From positions 8,679,229-8,743,228 of the forward strand of contig NC_037645.1 of the NCBI RefSeq assembly GCF_003254395.2: DNA of 64,000 nucleotides, read 5' to 3'. Shown one piece after another: positions 1-11,469 of this stretch. A model generated the notes under the pieces. It searched no databases. It was not told the DNA's origin and was given only the letters and a program-made list of their open reading frames with translations. Numbering within the stretch: the first letter of the stretch is position 1; every line of letters starts with the position of its first letter. This stretch comes from Apis mellifera (Eukaryota; Arthropoda; Insecta; Hymenoptera; Apidae). The position numbers and the translations under genes were made by a program.

Positions 1-470
1 CGCATGGCGCATCGAGTCCTGCGCACACCACACGGCGTGCGGTGAATTCGTGCGGGACCCGCGCCGCGAGATTTAGTCTGCGCGCGGCACTCGTCCGAGA
101 CGCGTCGTCGTCCGCCTCTCGCCCCCTTCCTCCTTCTCCCGGAGGAAAAGTGCGTCGCCGATAAAAACCCTGCCGGTTAAAACCACGAGGAGTCGATATC
201 GAAATTATTATATGATTTTTCCACCGAATGCAAAAGAAAAATAAATAAACAGGGGAAGCTGTGGACGAGTTTGTTTGTTCCTCACAAAATTTCGATCGTC
301 TTCGAGTTCTTCTGTGATCCCGATGAAAAGTTTCCTTCCCTTGTCGAATCTCGACAATTTTTCTTTTTGAAAAGATTTTTCTTGGAGATGGTTTCTTCGA
401 GGATTTCCAAAGTACGAATTTTAAATTTCTCGAGATCGTTCCACCGAGTGAATTGAACTTCGAATCGATC
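1..470 (+). promoter_or_regulatory. CpG-rich promoter / 5'UTR-like region
   Basis: The first 170 bases are much richer in G+C and CpG than anything in the next 3 kb, and then grade into AT-rich DNA. No long reading frame runs through it. In AT-rich insect genomes such islands usually mark a promoter or first exon. It lies upstream of, and on the same strand as, the only recognised gene, so it could be that gene's distal promoter, but it could equally belong to a neighbour outside the window. A 61-codon frame at 271-456 is rich in Phe, Ser and Lys and I do not regard it as coding. Confidence 0.4.
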
Positions 471-944
471 GATCAGTGCTGTTTCTTTTTTTTAATTTTA
501 AGATAGAAATAGAGAATTAGAGATTATGGAGAAAAAAAGTTGAAAAGATTGAGAAGCTTTGATTTCCAAAACGAGAGAGAGGGGGCTCTCCCCTTCCTCC
601 CCCCTTTCCTCAGAAACCACCAATTCAACGAATTCGTGAAACGGGGTTGAAAGGGCGTGGGGAGTTGAAAGGGCACAAGTGGAATCGTATGGAGCAACAT
701 CACCGATGTTGGACAGCAAGCGGAATGGAATAGAGAGCTCGACGAGGCTCGTTTAAGGCCTAATTGCCAAGTTGCCGTCGTGTGCAATTCGACCCTTTGT
801 TCCAGCCACTGACGTGTGCATGATTCGCATTCCGTGGATCGCCACCCAACGTTTCGATTCCTGTGAAACATAAGAAAAATAATTTCCCATTATTCTATCC
901 TCCTCCTTCTTCTCTCTTCTCTTTCAAAAATCCACGAATAATTT
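471..944. other. Non-coding stretch, no gene seen
   Basis: Unique-looking sequence containing a purine/pyrimidine-rich patch (570-620) and a modestly GC-richer block at about 650-860. Open frames on the minus strand are Ser-rich with no domain I can name. Nothing further can be supported. Confidence 0.5.
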
Positions 945-1125
945 TCCTTTTTTTTTTTTAAAAAATCAATTAAAAAATCAATAATAAACTCTCATATCTT
1001 ATTATCCATTATACTTATATTTCGAAATTCATCGAGGGTGAGAAGTAAAGAAAAGTGAAATACTTTTTTTTTTTTCTCGAGAAAAAGGAACGAGATTTTT
1101 TTTAGAGGAGTGTGATGAGTGTGGA
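945..1125 (+). repeat. Dispersed duplication, copy A
   Basis: This segment (a poly-T/poly-A start, then a block ending near GAGGAGTGTGATGAGTGTGG) recurs with high similarity at 2887-3095, inside a tandem array. Copy B carries roughly 45 extra bases in its second half that copy A lacks. The shared core is directly visible; which copy is the source is not. Confidence 0.85.
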
Positions 1126-1253
1126 AGAAAGGAGCGTGAATATGGAAGATCCTCGTGGAGGAAGATCGATGCGGGGAGAGAGATCTTCGTGAAAGGGGCG
1201 ATCTCGAGAGGGCTGGGAATGAGAAGCGTGTCAAGATCGAGGGTCGAGGCAAG
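1100..1253 (+). other. Candidate 5' non-coding exon ending in a splice donor
   Basis: A purine-rich, CpG-containing block ends at 1253 with GGCAAG|GTAAGA, a near-consensus splice donor. The start of the exon is not determinable. A short upstream-type frame (ATG at 1142, 16 codons to a TGA) lies within it, so it is not coding in an obvious way. It may be a 5'UTR exon spliced to the cyclase exon at 17303, which would imply a first intron of 16 kb. This is inference: transcript data are needed to link them. Confidence 0.35.
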
Positions 1254-1683
1254 GTAAGAACGCTCGAGTTTTATCGCCGATTAGCGCGACGATTCGTTAA
1301 TCGTGCGCGTCCGCCGATTTCTTCGAAATTCGACGCGTCTCTCTTTGATTTAAGGAAAAAAGAAAAAAGAAAAGAAGTCGGCACGGATGATGATCCGTGC
1401 GAAAAGTCGATCGATTTTTAATTCGAGCGATGGTTAAAAATTAAAAAAAAATTTCCGACGTTTCTTCTCTTTTTCTTTTTTTTTTTTCTTTGTTTTTCCT
1501 GTTCCGTCAGTTTTGAAAGGAAAATTAATCGTTCCTTCGAAACCGCGCAGTCGGCGGTTAAATGAAAAATTGTAATAATAAGAGCGAGCTAATGAGTTTC
1601 TCCTCCGAACGATGTAACCGATACTTAACACCTCCTCCTCCTCAACCTTGCTTCTATTTTTATCGCGAAATTTTTTTTAAAAC

Positions 1684-1737
1684 GGAACTACAGAAATTAA
1701 CAAGTTGTTCGACAACTTGTTTTTCCGTAGTTTTCTA
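1684..1737. repeat. Long imperfect inverted repeat (hairpin)
   Basis: Arms AACAAGTTGT and ACAACTTGTT are perfect and separated by only TCG; pairing continues outward through CTACAGAAA versus TTTCCGTAG with a few mismatches, giving arms of about 25 bases. It sits just before a (TA)n tract. It could be a MITE remnant or simply a cruciform-prone sequence. The word CAACTTGTT also occurs in the tandem units downstream. Confidence 0.75.
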
Positions 1738-1741
1738 GAAT

Positions 1742-1745
<4 letters not shown>

Positions 1746-1798
<53 letters not shown>
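1746..1798. repeat. (TA)n microsatellite
   Basis: About 26 uninterrupted TA dinucleotides. Confidence 0.98.
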
Positions 1799-1799
<1 letters not shown>

Positions 1800-1802
1800 A
1801 CA

Positions 1803-3445
1803 GAAAAAATAGATTGAAAACCATTCTCGTAAATAAGAATTGACGAAGTAATATTCAAATTATTATTTTCTTTCAATTCTTAGTAACCGAGATATTTAAT
1901 TTAGTTAAAAATGAAAAAGTAACTAGTTATAAAAATTTCGAAAAAGTCACTTCGAGCAATTCAACTTGTTAAAAATTCGTTGATTATGTAAAATAGATAT
2001 AAAAAAATAGATTAAAAACCACTCTCGTAAACAAGAATTGACGAAATAATATTTAAATTATTATTTTCTTTCAATTTTTAAGTCTATCTAGTAACCGAGA
2101 TATTATAACTAGGCGTTAACCTATTTAAAAATGAAAAAGTAACTAGTTGAAATATCGAAAACAAAGTCACTTCGAGCAACTCAACTTGTTAAAAATTCGT
2201 TGATTATGTAAAATAGATATAAAAAAATAGATTAAAAACCACTTTCGTAAACAAGAATTGACGAAGTAATATTCAAATTATTATTTTCTTTCAATTCTTA
2301 AGTCTATCTAGTAACCGAGATATTATAACTAGGCGTTAACCTATTTAAAAATGGAAAAGTAACTAGTTGAAAAAATATCGAAAACAAAGTCACTTCGAGC
2401 AACTCAACTTATTAAAAATTCGTTGATTATATAAAATAGATATAAAAAATAGATTAAATAGATATAAAAAATAGATTAAATAGATATAAAAAATAGATTA
2501 AAAACTACTCTCGTAAACAAAAATTGACGAAGTAATATTCAAATTATTATTTTCTTTCAATTCTTAGTAACCGAGATATTATAACTAAGCGTTAATCTAT
2601 TTAAAAATGGAAAAGTAACTAGTTGAAAAATTTCTAAAACAAAGTCACTTCGAGCAACTCAACTTGTTAAAAATTGGTTGATTATATAAAATAGATATAA
2701 AAAATAGATTGAAAATCATTTTCGTAAACAAGAATTGACGAAGTAATATTCAAATTATTATTTTCTTTCAATTCTTAGTAATAGTAATAAATCGAGATAT
2801 TATAACTAGGCGTTAACCTAGTTAAAAATGAAAAAGTAACTAGTTAAAAAAATATCGAAAACAAAGTCACTTCGAGCAACTCAACTTCCTTTTTTTAAAA
2901 AATCATAATAAACTCTCATACCTTCCCTATTATCCATACTTATATTTCGAAATTCATCGAGCGTGAGAAGTAAAGAAAAGTGAAATATTTTTTTTTTTCT
3001 CGAGAAAAAGGATCTGCAAAAAATCTCTCGGAAAGGAACGAGATTTGAAGAATTTTAGCGAGGGATTTTTTTAGAGGAGTGTGATGAGTGTGGAGATATA
3101 GAGACGTTATACCGAGATATTATAGACGTTAATCTAGTTAAAAATGGAAAAGTAACTAATTAAAAAATATCGAAATATCGAAAACAAAATCACTTCGAGC
3201 AACTCAACTTGTTAAAAATTCGTTGATTATATAAAATAGATATAAAAAATAGATTAAAAACCACTCTCGTAAACAAAAATCGACGAAGTAATATTCAAAT
3301 TATTATTTTCTTTCAATTCTTAGTAACCGAGATATTATAACTAACCGTTAACCTAGTTAAAAATGAAAAAGTAACTAGTTAAAAAAATATCGAAAACAAA
3401 GTCACTTCGAGCAACTCAACTTGTTAAAAATTCGTTGATTATATT
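1803..3445. repeat. Tandem array, ~200-265 bp units
   Basis: The landmark GAATTGACGAAGTAAT recurs at about 1838, 2035, 2255, 2521, 2732 and 3277. Other shared words are AAAAATAGATTGAAAACC, GTAACCGAGATAT, AAGTAACTAGTT and TCACTTCGAGCAACTCAAC. Around 2437-2500 a sub-repeat of about 22 bp is itself triplicated. The gap between the last two landmarks is explained by the insertion of duplication copy B. There is no coding potential. Confidence 0.9.
2887..3095 (+). repeat. Dispersed duplication, copy B (inside the array)
   Basis: Near copy of 945-1125 interrupting the tandem array. It includes an additional stretch, approximately 3011-3065, containing two related GGAACGAGATT/GGATCTGCAAAA pieces. 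No flanking target-site duplication is obvious. Confidence 0.85.
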
Positions 3446-4240
3446 ATATTATTGTTATCCTCTTCTCTCACTGCAACAGCGTCGTGCAAAGGAGGATGGT
3501 TAGGGATCGAGGATAGTCCCTAGAGGAGGCTCGAGTCACGTGTTTCGGCCGATGCTTCAACCTTGTCACGATTATGTCACCGTTTCAATTCACCCTGTCA
3601 AAGTTGGATACGGTCTCTCGCAGGGGAAAAGGCCGGTTTTCGCTGCGATTGGCAGTCCAGTTGTATGCATCCACCATAATGGAATCGAATAAACAGTGTT
3701 GTATACGTATATACACATATATATACGCGGTCTATTATTGACCGTTGATCGACAACCGACGTTTAATAACCGTCCTTTTCACGTCCCTAATTGGTTGGAC
3801 CCTCGTTAAATCCCTCACGATCATAGGTATCGATACAGTGTTATAGTAGCGTTTAATCTCTCGATCGCATCACGTACAGGATAATCGAGAAGAAGAACGA
3901 GCCTTGACGAAATTAAATTAACCGAGATAATTCGTTTCGTAATTATCGTTCTTTCCTCGCCGATTATTTTAATTGCATTAAAAAATTGCTACGATTTTGA
4001 ATTTTTCCCTATTTCTTTCTTTCTTTCTTTTTCAATTTATAATATAATACAAGGATATTTTAGACAGAGATGAGATGATTCGATGCATTTCCCAATTTTA
4101 AACGTTAGAATTATTATGCATATTCAACTGGATTACGCGAAAAAGAATCGATAAAAATGGATTTATCAAGTTTTTCTTCTCTTAAACAGTATAGAATGGC
4201 TCGTGCTAACTATAGGCATCGAGGATAGCTGGTGCTTCGT
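3446..4240. promoter_or_regulatory. Unique, CpG-richer non-coding block (possible regulatory DNA)
   Basis: Sequence complexity rises sharply after the array ends. The block contains a CACGTG E-box (about 3537), several GTCAC/TGTCA words and no usable reading frame. Such blocks between intronic satellites are reasonable candidates for conserved cis-regulatory DNA, but conservation cannot be judged from one sequence. Confidence 0.3.
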
Positions 4241-5142
4241 TAAATGTCCACCAAGCTTGGATCGCAATCAATCACGAAGGGAATTATATTTCAACGAAAT
4301 TTCGAAAATATCCCTCTTTTCTTTTCTTTTTTTTCTAATTGGAACCAGATGTCGAATACGCTCGAAATTCTTCGGCTGTTGAAAGAAAAGAATATTATTT
4401 ATTTTATTCTATCTATTCATTTTTCTCGCGAAGAAACGTTAATTTATATATAAAAAAATACACGTGTATTAATTTAGAATTCGTTCGATAACGAATTCCT
4501 TTCGAGAAAATGACATTTTCTCGTGGAAACAATTGGGGAGAGGGGGAAATTATTTTCGCCGTGTTGCAGATTATTAAGAATAAAAATTGACCTGTCGAGG
4601 TGCACGGAGGTGACGGAGAATATTTCCAAACTAATCTGCTGTGCGCCACCCCTTCGTCGCGATAAAGCTTTAAAAAATCGATTTCTGCGTATATTACAAT
4701 TTATATTCCGCTCGAAATCCTATTTTTTTCCCCCTCCCTCCCCCAAATGGCGATCCCTCGTTTACACCGATCGATTCGGGATAATCCTCCCCTCCCACGG
4801 AAATATTTACAAACAAAAATCAGGATGTTTGTACCCCAGCTATGAATGCATGAAATTTTTAGTCGAAGAAAATACAAATGGATGTCTGATTTGCTTGAAA
4901 ACAGCATTTATAATAATTTCTTATATAATATTCTTATTTTTTAAAACATCGTCCACGTCAAAATTTGAAATTTAAATCCCTCAATTGGGAAGCAATTAAT
5001 TTTGTCAAGTTGATAAAATTCTGAGAATGATAAAATTTAGGAAGACAGTGTTAACTTATCCCTATATTATAGAATAATCGTCGAAATTAAGTTAAACGCG
5101 AATTTCTGTTTCGTATATGGATTATATGGCAATTTATCGTTG
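4241..5142. other. Non-coding stretch
   Basis: Moderately AT-rich. The 150-codon open frame at 4523-4975 (+) has no recognisable domain, includes homopolymer-driven segments and has no convincing splice sites around it; I do not call it a gene. Confidence 0.45.

Positions 5143-5199
<57 letters not shown>
5143..5199. repeat. (TC)n microsatellite
   Basis: About 28 CT repeats, uninterrupted. Confidence 0.98.
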
Positions 5200-5201
<2 letters not shown>

Positions 5202-5849
5202 GTAATAATTAATGATAAAAGAAACAAACAAGCAAAATTATCCATCTCCATTTCTAGAGTTATTCATCATTTTCCAACTGTCTCTCCATTTTTATTGTCC
5301 ACTTCTCAGTTATTCTTACTACCCTTTTCGATTCTTCAATTTCTTCTTTAAAACGTGTACAAAGAAACACGTTTGAATATTTGACATTTCTTCTGAATCC
5401 AATTGCAAAAGCTGCGATTTTCTTAAATTTACAAGACGAAGAAAGAAGAAGAGGAAGAGGAAGAAGAAGAAGAAGAAAAGTCTGAAAATTTCGAGAGGGG
5501 GCGGAAAAGAAATTAAGAAGAAGAAATAACTTGCGTGCTGGGGGGGAAGAAGAAGGCGATAAAGGGAAGAGGGAAGAGAATCAAGGTCAAGAAAAGCTCT
5601 GGATGATTAGTGGTGGCGGTAGTTGGCTTAGTGCTCTAATTAGTAGGCGACGAGATGCCGCAATTTATCCCACTTGTTACCCCCAATCTTAGTTAGTTAG
5701 TTAGGAATGTGTTGGTTTTTGAAGGACTGGGCAAATACCCTGGCTGCCCCCTATATATAATTTCGTCTTCTTCCTTCTAATATCTCTTTTATTACACGCT
5801 TCCTCCAGTTTCTTATTACATCCTCTACCCCCCCCCCTTCTTGCGTTCC
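5200..5849. other. Non-coding stretch with purine-rich tract and a complex island
   Basis: Positions 5430-5600 are a GAA/GAG-rich purine tract. At 5600-5760 lies a non-repetitive block with a triple TTAG run and a TATATA stretch (about 5751). It has no reading frame and is possibly regulatory. Confidence 0.4.
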
Positions 5850-6690
5850 TCCCTCTTTTGTCTTCTTTGTCTTACCTCATCTTCTGACCTCCATTTCTTC
5901 TCTTTTTCTCGTTTACACTTCCTTATCCCTCTCCTTACATTCATTTCACCCTCACTTTTCGATTAATATTTATTTCATTTCTTAATTTTTTCCTTAGAGA
6001 AATATTAATAAAATAATTAATTATAATATCTTCTTTGTCTTCCCTCATCTTCTTCCATTTCTTCTCTCTTTCTCTCTCTTCTTCTCTCTCGTTTATAGTT
6101 CCTTATGCTTCTCCTTATATTCATTTCATCCTCACAGAGAAGAAAAATATTAATAATTAATAAAAAAATTAATAAAATAATTAATTGTAATATCTTCTTT
6201 GTCTTCCCTCATTTTCCTCCATTTCTTCTTTCTCTCTCTCATTTACACTTCCTTATCCTTCTCTTTATATTCATTTCATCCTCACAGAGAAGAAAAATAT
6301 TAATAATTAATAAAAAAATTAATAAAATAATTAATTATAATATCTTCTTTGTCTTTCCTCATCTTCTGACCATTCTCTCCATTTCTTCTTTCTCTCTCTC
6401 GTTTACAGAGATACAGTTCCTTATCCTTCTCCTTATATTCATTTCACCCTCACTTTTCGATTCATATATGTTTTACTTATTCTCTTAATTCTTTCCTGAT
6501 AGAGAAGAAAAATATTAATAATTAATAAAATAATTAATTATAATATCTTCTTTGTCTTCCCTCATCTTCTAACCTCCATTTCTTCTTTCTCTCGTTCACC
6601 CTCACTTTTCGATTCATATATATTTCATTTCTTCCCTTAATTCTTTTCTCAGAGAAGAAAAATATTAATAGAATTAATAAAATAAATAAA
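5850..6690. repeat. Pyrimidine-rich tandem array, locus 1
   Basis: The landmark ATATCTTCTTTGTCTTCCCT recurs at about 6026, 6188, 6340 and 6542 (spacing 150-200). Units also share AGAGAAGAAAAATATTAATA, TCGTTTACACTTCCTTATC and TTCATTTCACCCTCAC. The same family appears again at 17515-18300. The open frame 6105-6488 is produced by the repeat. Confidence 0.9.
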
Positions 6691-7619
6691 ATAATTATAT
6701 TTAATTCCACTCGATGATTCGAATAATTCGAAAAAAGATTGCTAGATTTTGAAAGGAGCATCTTCGTTCCACGATTTTACTCGACACGTAATCTAAGTAA
6801 TCTAAATTTCTATGACGAATTAAAAGAGGAAGAATAATTCATTCAATTCAGGATCGGCAACAACTTATCATGCCGAATTATGATACATACCACGGACACA
6901 GAGGGAGGCGTATATCGTTACGGCGTAATAGGATCCGCCAAATTAATACAGTTTGCGCGTCAAGGTATTTTAATCTCGAGACCGAACCACCCTTGCCGAC
7001 CGTTTCCGGTTCGCGTATAAATTAGCATATAAATATCGGCCAATCTCCTCCTCCTCCTCCTCTCCTCCTCTTTCTCCGTTCAAAAATTCGTGGAAACGCG
7101 TTTCTAGAACACGCTATTCATTGCCATCGTCATGCCCCCTTGATGACAAAATAATAACGGTGAAGTTGAAGGCAACGAAAGTGGCCAGTGATGGATGGAT
7201 AAAGAGAGAATGAAAAGAGAATGGAAGGAAAATTTAGCGATATCGCACGAATTGGAAAGAATAACAAAGAAGAGAGAAGAAAGAGAGAGAGAGAGAGAGA
7301 TGTCGAGGAAAGAAGAAAAGAAAAAGTGAGAAAAAATGAGAAGTAATTTAAAATAGAAAAATAAATGAAGACTGTTGTACATTATCGATGTAAAGGTTCG
7401 TTTAATTTATTTGTTCAGGATCGTGATGAGTATGCATCTCAACTTTCGAAACGTTTGTTAATTGATCATCGAATATTCGAGTATAATCGTTGGGTGTAAG
7501 GATTTTATTCGTGGATGTTATATATTCATACGAGAGTGAATTTGGAATCGGATAGCGGTAGCGGTGGAAAAGATCGTGCACTCGTGCGCAAGTGGAATAG
7601 AGCGAGCTTTGATCGGGCA
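6691..7619. other. Non-coding stretch
   Basis: Contains a moderately CpG-rich segment (6850-7010), a CTC/CCT run (7046-7072) and a (GA)n tract (7278-7301). No gene is supported. Confidence 0.4.
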
Positions 7620-7705
7620 ATGCTTTCTCGTCGAGGGACCATCAGAGTACTTGCACTCTCCGTCACCGTTTCGATTTTAATCGGCATTGGTTACGCGAAT
7701 AACAT
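7620..7705 (+). CDS. Candidate initial exon with signal-anchor-like peptide (uncertain)
   Basis: From an ATG at 7620 the frame reads MLSRRGTIRVLALSVTVSIL and then IGIGYANN, a basic start followed by a hydrophobic core of about 16 residues, which is the pattern of a signal peptide or type II membrane anchor. It ends at 7705 in a possible donor AACAT|GTAAGG, leaving phase 2. No matching downstream exon could be identified, and the phase does not fit the adenylyl cyclase exon at 17386. It might be the first exon of another gene with long introns, an alternative 5' exon, or a chance frame. I cannot assign a function. Confidence 0.25.
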
Positions 7706-7799
7706 GTAAGGGAAGACTCTTTCATAATTTATTCTCTGATAAACGGGATTCATTCTTATAAGACGAATATATATATACACAGTACGAATTCTTGGAGAA

Positions 7800-8690
7800 A
7801 GTTAAAAATGACTTAGGATTTTTTCTTTTTATAAATATTCTTTAATTTTCTTTGCGTCTTCTTTGTTAATTTTCGTTGTAATTTATTGTAGAGAAATGTA
7901 TTGCTTTGTTCCTTATTCGTTATTAGGTGGCGAGAAGAGAATTATAAGGATTGTAGAGATATTTGTTGATTTTTTTTGTCTAGGGATCACTAGAAAAATT
8001 AAAAGATAGATTAATCGATTATTGAAGCTCGTTATTTGCACAGTTTATTGAAATTTATTAATTTCTATTAATTTGTAAAATTAATCAATAACGATGAAAA
8101 ATGACTTAGGGTATTTTCTTCTTGTAAATATTTTTTAATTTTTTTTGCGTCCTCTTTGTTAATTTTCGTTGTAATTTATTGTAGAGAAACGTATTGGTTT
8201 ATTCCTTATTTATTATTAAGTGGCGAGAAGAGAATTATGAGGATTCTAGAGATATTTGTTGATTTTTTTTATCTAGGGATCACTAGAAAAATTAACGGAT
8301 AGATTAATCGATTATGAAAGCTCGTTATTCGCACAGTTTCTTGAAATTTATTGATTTCTATTAATTTGTAAAATTAATCAATAACGATGAAAAATGACTT
8401 AGGGTATTTTCTTTTTGTAAATATTTTTTAATTTTTTTTGCATCCTCTTTGTTAATTTTCGTTGTAATTTATTGTAGAGAAACGTATTGGTTTATTCCTT
8501 ATTCGTTATTAAGTGGCGAGAAGAGAATTATGAGGATATTAGAGATATTTGTTGATTTTTTTTGTCTAGGGATCACTAGAAAAATTAACGGATAGATTAA
8601 TCGATTATCGAAGTTGTGCGAGTGTTCCAATCCAATTTATTGGAATTTATTGATTTCTATTAATTTGCAAAATTAATCAGCAACGATGAA
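7800..8690. repeat. Tandem array, three ~293 bp units
   Basis: ATGACTTAGG recurs at 7808, 8101 and 8394, an exact 293-base period. Each unit carries GTAATTTATTGTAGAGAAA, GTGGCGAGAAGAGAATTAT and TCTAGGGATCACTAGAAAAA. The copies are very similar to each other, which suggests recent amplification or gene conversion. Confidence 0.93.
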
Positions 8691-10125
8691 AAATAATGAT
8701 AATAAAAAAAAATCAAACTTTTATCGAGATGAGAGGACGAGAGAGAGAGTATACGTTGCGAGAGGGAATATATGAATTTTTTAGAAGGAAAGGAGAGGAA
8801 AGAAAAGGTGGACGGTTGTTTGGATGATAATTAGAAGATATATTTAACCAGCTTTCGTGTTTTTAGCAATGTTTCGCGTATTTTGGAACCGGGGTTTGCG
8901 TTTAATTGGGCGACAGCAATTAAACGAGCGCACCGGCTCGTGAAATACGAACAATACATTTTTATTTTTATTATACGAGGTTATACGAGGAAATTCGCCG
9001 CGGTAGATGAGCGATACGAAAAACGAATAACCTCTAACGAAATATCAAAACGCTTGGACGAGCATCACCGTTCAAAATTCACTCTGATCGTATAAACAAT
9101 TGCACTCTATCGTCTCTTAAACGCGAAATATCAAAATATCAAAATATCCATGCCACCGCACGCTTTTCATTCACCCATCCGGTCAAATTAAATTTTCAAT
9201 TGGGACGAAATTGGAGAGTTTTGAAAATATCCCTAGGAAGACGCAGAGAATTTCCCTAAAAACTTTTCAAACAAACCAATTCCAACGTAATCGTAAACCC
9301 GTAATTTTATTATATCGAAAATTCGTTTTTCAAATTAGAACGATCATTACATAAACACCGATATTCCCGTTGTTTCTCGCGAAAAATATTTCAACGCAAC
9401 GTAAATTTCATCGCGCTCGTTTAAACGGGATTAAAAAAAAAAAAAAAAAAAAATCGCTTTTAAATTGGAAACGACCATCGACAAAACTAAAACGCTCGAA
9501 AAAGATGAGGTTAATGAAGAATTCGAGGATAAAAAAAGTTCATCAAAATTGGATATTTCTCCATGTTTATAAAACTTCGTTACACTCGTTCGAAAAACCG
9601 AATTAATACAAAGAAATCGTTTTCGAATTTCGATACGACTATTAATAAAAACTAAACTAAAACACGCTCACGAAGCAAATGTAGTTAATGACAAATTTCA
9701 ATTAAAATTCATTGAACATTGGATTGTCGAGTTCTCAATGTTTATCGAACTTGGTTACAAAAAAAAAAAACTAGATCGATACAAGAAATCGCTTTCAAAT
9801 TTAAAATTACTACTTGATAAAACTAAAACACTCGAAGCTGGCGACAAATTCCGGATAAAATTTCGCATTCCACATTTCTCTTCTCAAAATTAATACAATT
9901 AATTAACAAAATAAAAGAAAAAGAAAATTGCCTTCGAATTAGAATATTAAAATATTCCAAAAAGCATGGACGACAAATTCCAAGTAAAATTCACCAATAT
10001 ATTCCTCTTCTCATTTTCGAAAAATTAAATTAACAAATCGAACTTTCAAATTCGAATACCAAATTACTAAAAAAAAAAATACCAAAATTTTTCCATTCGA
10101 GAAAAATATCTCAAACTTCATTGCA
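8691..10125. other. Non-coding AT-rich stretch
   Basis: Includes a poly-A tract at about 9432-9453 and loosely repeated phrases around AAACTAAAACGCTCG and ACAAATTCCA (9480-9990). The open frames here are Lys-rich and driven by homopolymers. No gene seen. Confidence 0.45.
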
Positions 10126-10360
10126 TTATCGTTAACCGGCCGCCGAGATTTTCGTGATGGCGTCATTGTCGACGCAAAACCGCAGTTTCTCTGAATGCGG
10201 TGAATTGACGGAGGTCCAGGATAATTGCAGGCGCGACGATGTTCGATCCCTCGTGCTACGCCACCTGGCCGGAAGTCGAGTTCCCCTGTCGGTTGATTGG
10301 ATTCATCCCGATTGAATCTCAATTATAGGTTAGGTTAGGTCAGGTTAGGTTACGGATGTA
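10126..10360. promoter_or_regulatory. Isolated CpG-rich island with a 52-codon frame and TTAGG run
   Basis: A sharply bounded GC-rich island in AT-rich DNA. On the + strand an ATG at 10157 opens 52 codons to a TGA at 10313-10315; the opposite strand is open too. The product resembles nothing I know and no clear splice sites flank it, so this may be a small exon, an old retroposed fragment or a regulatory island. It ends at a (TTAGG)n-like run (10327-10351). Confidence 0.3.
10327..10351. repeat. Short interstitial (TTAGG)n run
   Basis: Five imperfect GGTTA/TTAGG pentamers (one T-to-C change), the arthropod telomere unit. Confidence 0.85.
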
Positions 10361-11469
10361 TTGTTGCCAGGAAATTGGTCGATTTAGAAATCTTGCGAAC
10401 GAAGAAAAGTAATTATTAACGCGTCAAAGATGGACGTTCAAGTATTTTGACGCGTGTATTTTTGTTTAAAATTAAAGTTTTACCATTGAATTTTGACGTG
10501 TGAATTTTTCGTACATTTTTCTTTTATTTTATAAAAGAGTGATATTTGGAAGATGAGAAAAAAAAAATAGAAATAGAAAGTAGAATTTTCGACGCAATGG
10601 AAGATCTTCTTTTTTTCATATTATTCTACGAATGGATAAATAAATTTGAAACTCGATTTTGCATCGTTTGTACCCGATTGCGATAATTAGCCCAATTTCC
10701 TATAATTTTTTCATTGATCCCTGACGAGGTAATGGGAATTATTTGGCATGTCAGTCCCTGTCCTCTTTATTACGTAATCGTGTAATCAACGATGGTGTTC
10801 TGATTGCTTGATAGTGTGGACACACTTGTTAAACACGCTTGCTCCACGCTTATCTCGTAAGCCGTCTAATTAAATTTTTTTTTCCAACTATTTTTATCTC
10901 TTGAATCTTGGATGGAAAAAAAAAAATCCATCGACTTTCAAATTCCAAAAATTAAGCTTTATTATTATTCTTCAATTTATTTATTCCTCGTTTGAATAAA
11001 TAAATTTAATCGTATGGAAAAAAAAGAAAAGAAAAAAGAAGAAAATATTTCACTTGGAAGGAGAGAAGACATTTTTTGCTAATTTTTTTCTTTCTTTTTT
11101 TTTCTTCCCTCAACTTTCTCGAGTTATCGTACGTATATATCCGGAATGCCAAGGCGGTGAAGGACAAATTGGAATCTTTGAATGGTCCTCGACAGTTCTT
11201 CACAACGACTCGCCTCTCTGCTACTCGATATCGAAAATCCTTTTCCCTCTATTCTACTCGACTCGATCGACTCCTTTCGTCCGCTGACAATACTTTCTCC
11301 CGTCGTTCCAGGGTCGTTCCTTGTTCCTTAAAGCGTGTCTCCTCGCGACCATCCATCCTTTTCTCCTCTTATCGGTTATTCCACCAAGTAGAAGAGAAAT
11401 TGTTTCAAACCAAGCTTGAAAAGCTAGATTAAGATTCTATTTTGTGTGTATATATATATATATATATAT
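10361..11469. other. Non-coding stretch; one Ser/Arg-rich open frame
   Basis: Mostly AT-rich. At 11130-11430 composition becomes more balanced and a + frame (11076-11432) stays open, with a Lys/Leu/Arg/Ser-rich product lacking any domain I recognise. Pyrimidine-rich runs ending in AG occur inside it (about 11310), so an exon is not excluded, but nothing positively supports one. Confidence 0.3.

Noticed and set aside
4523..4975. 150-codon + frame
   Set aside because: No recognisable domain, Phe/Ser-rich end driven by poly-T, no credible splice or promoter context.
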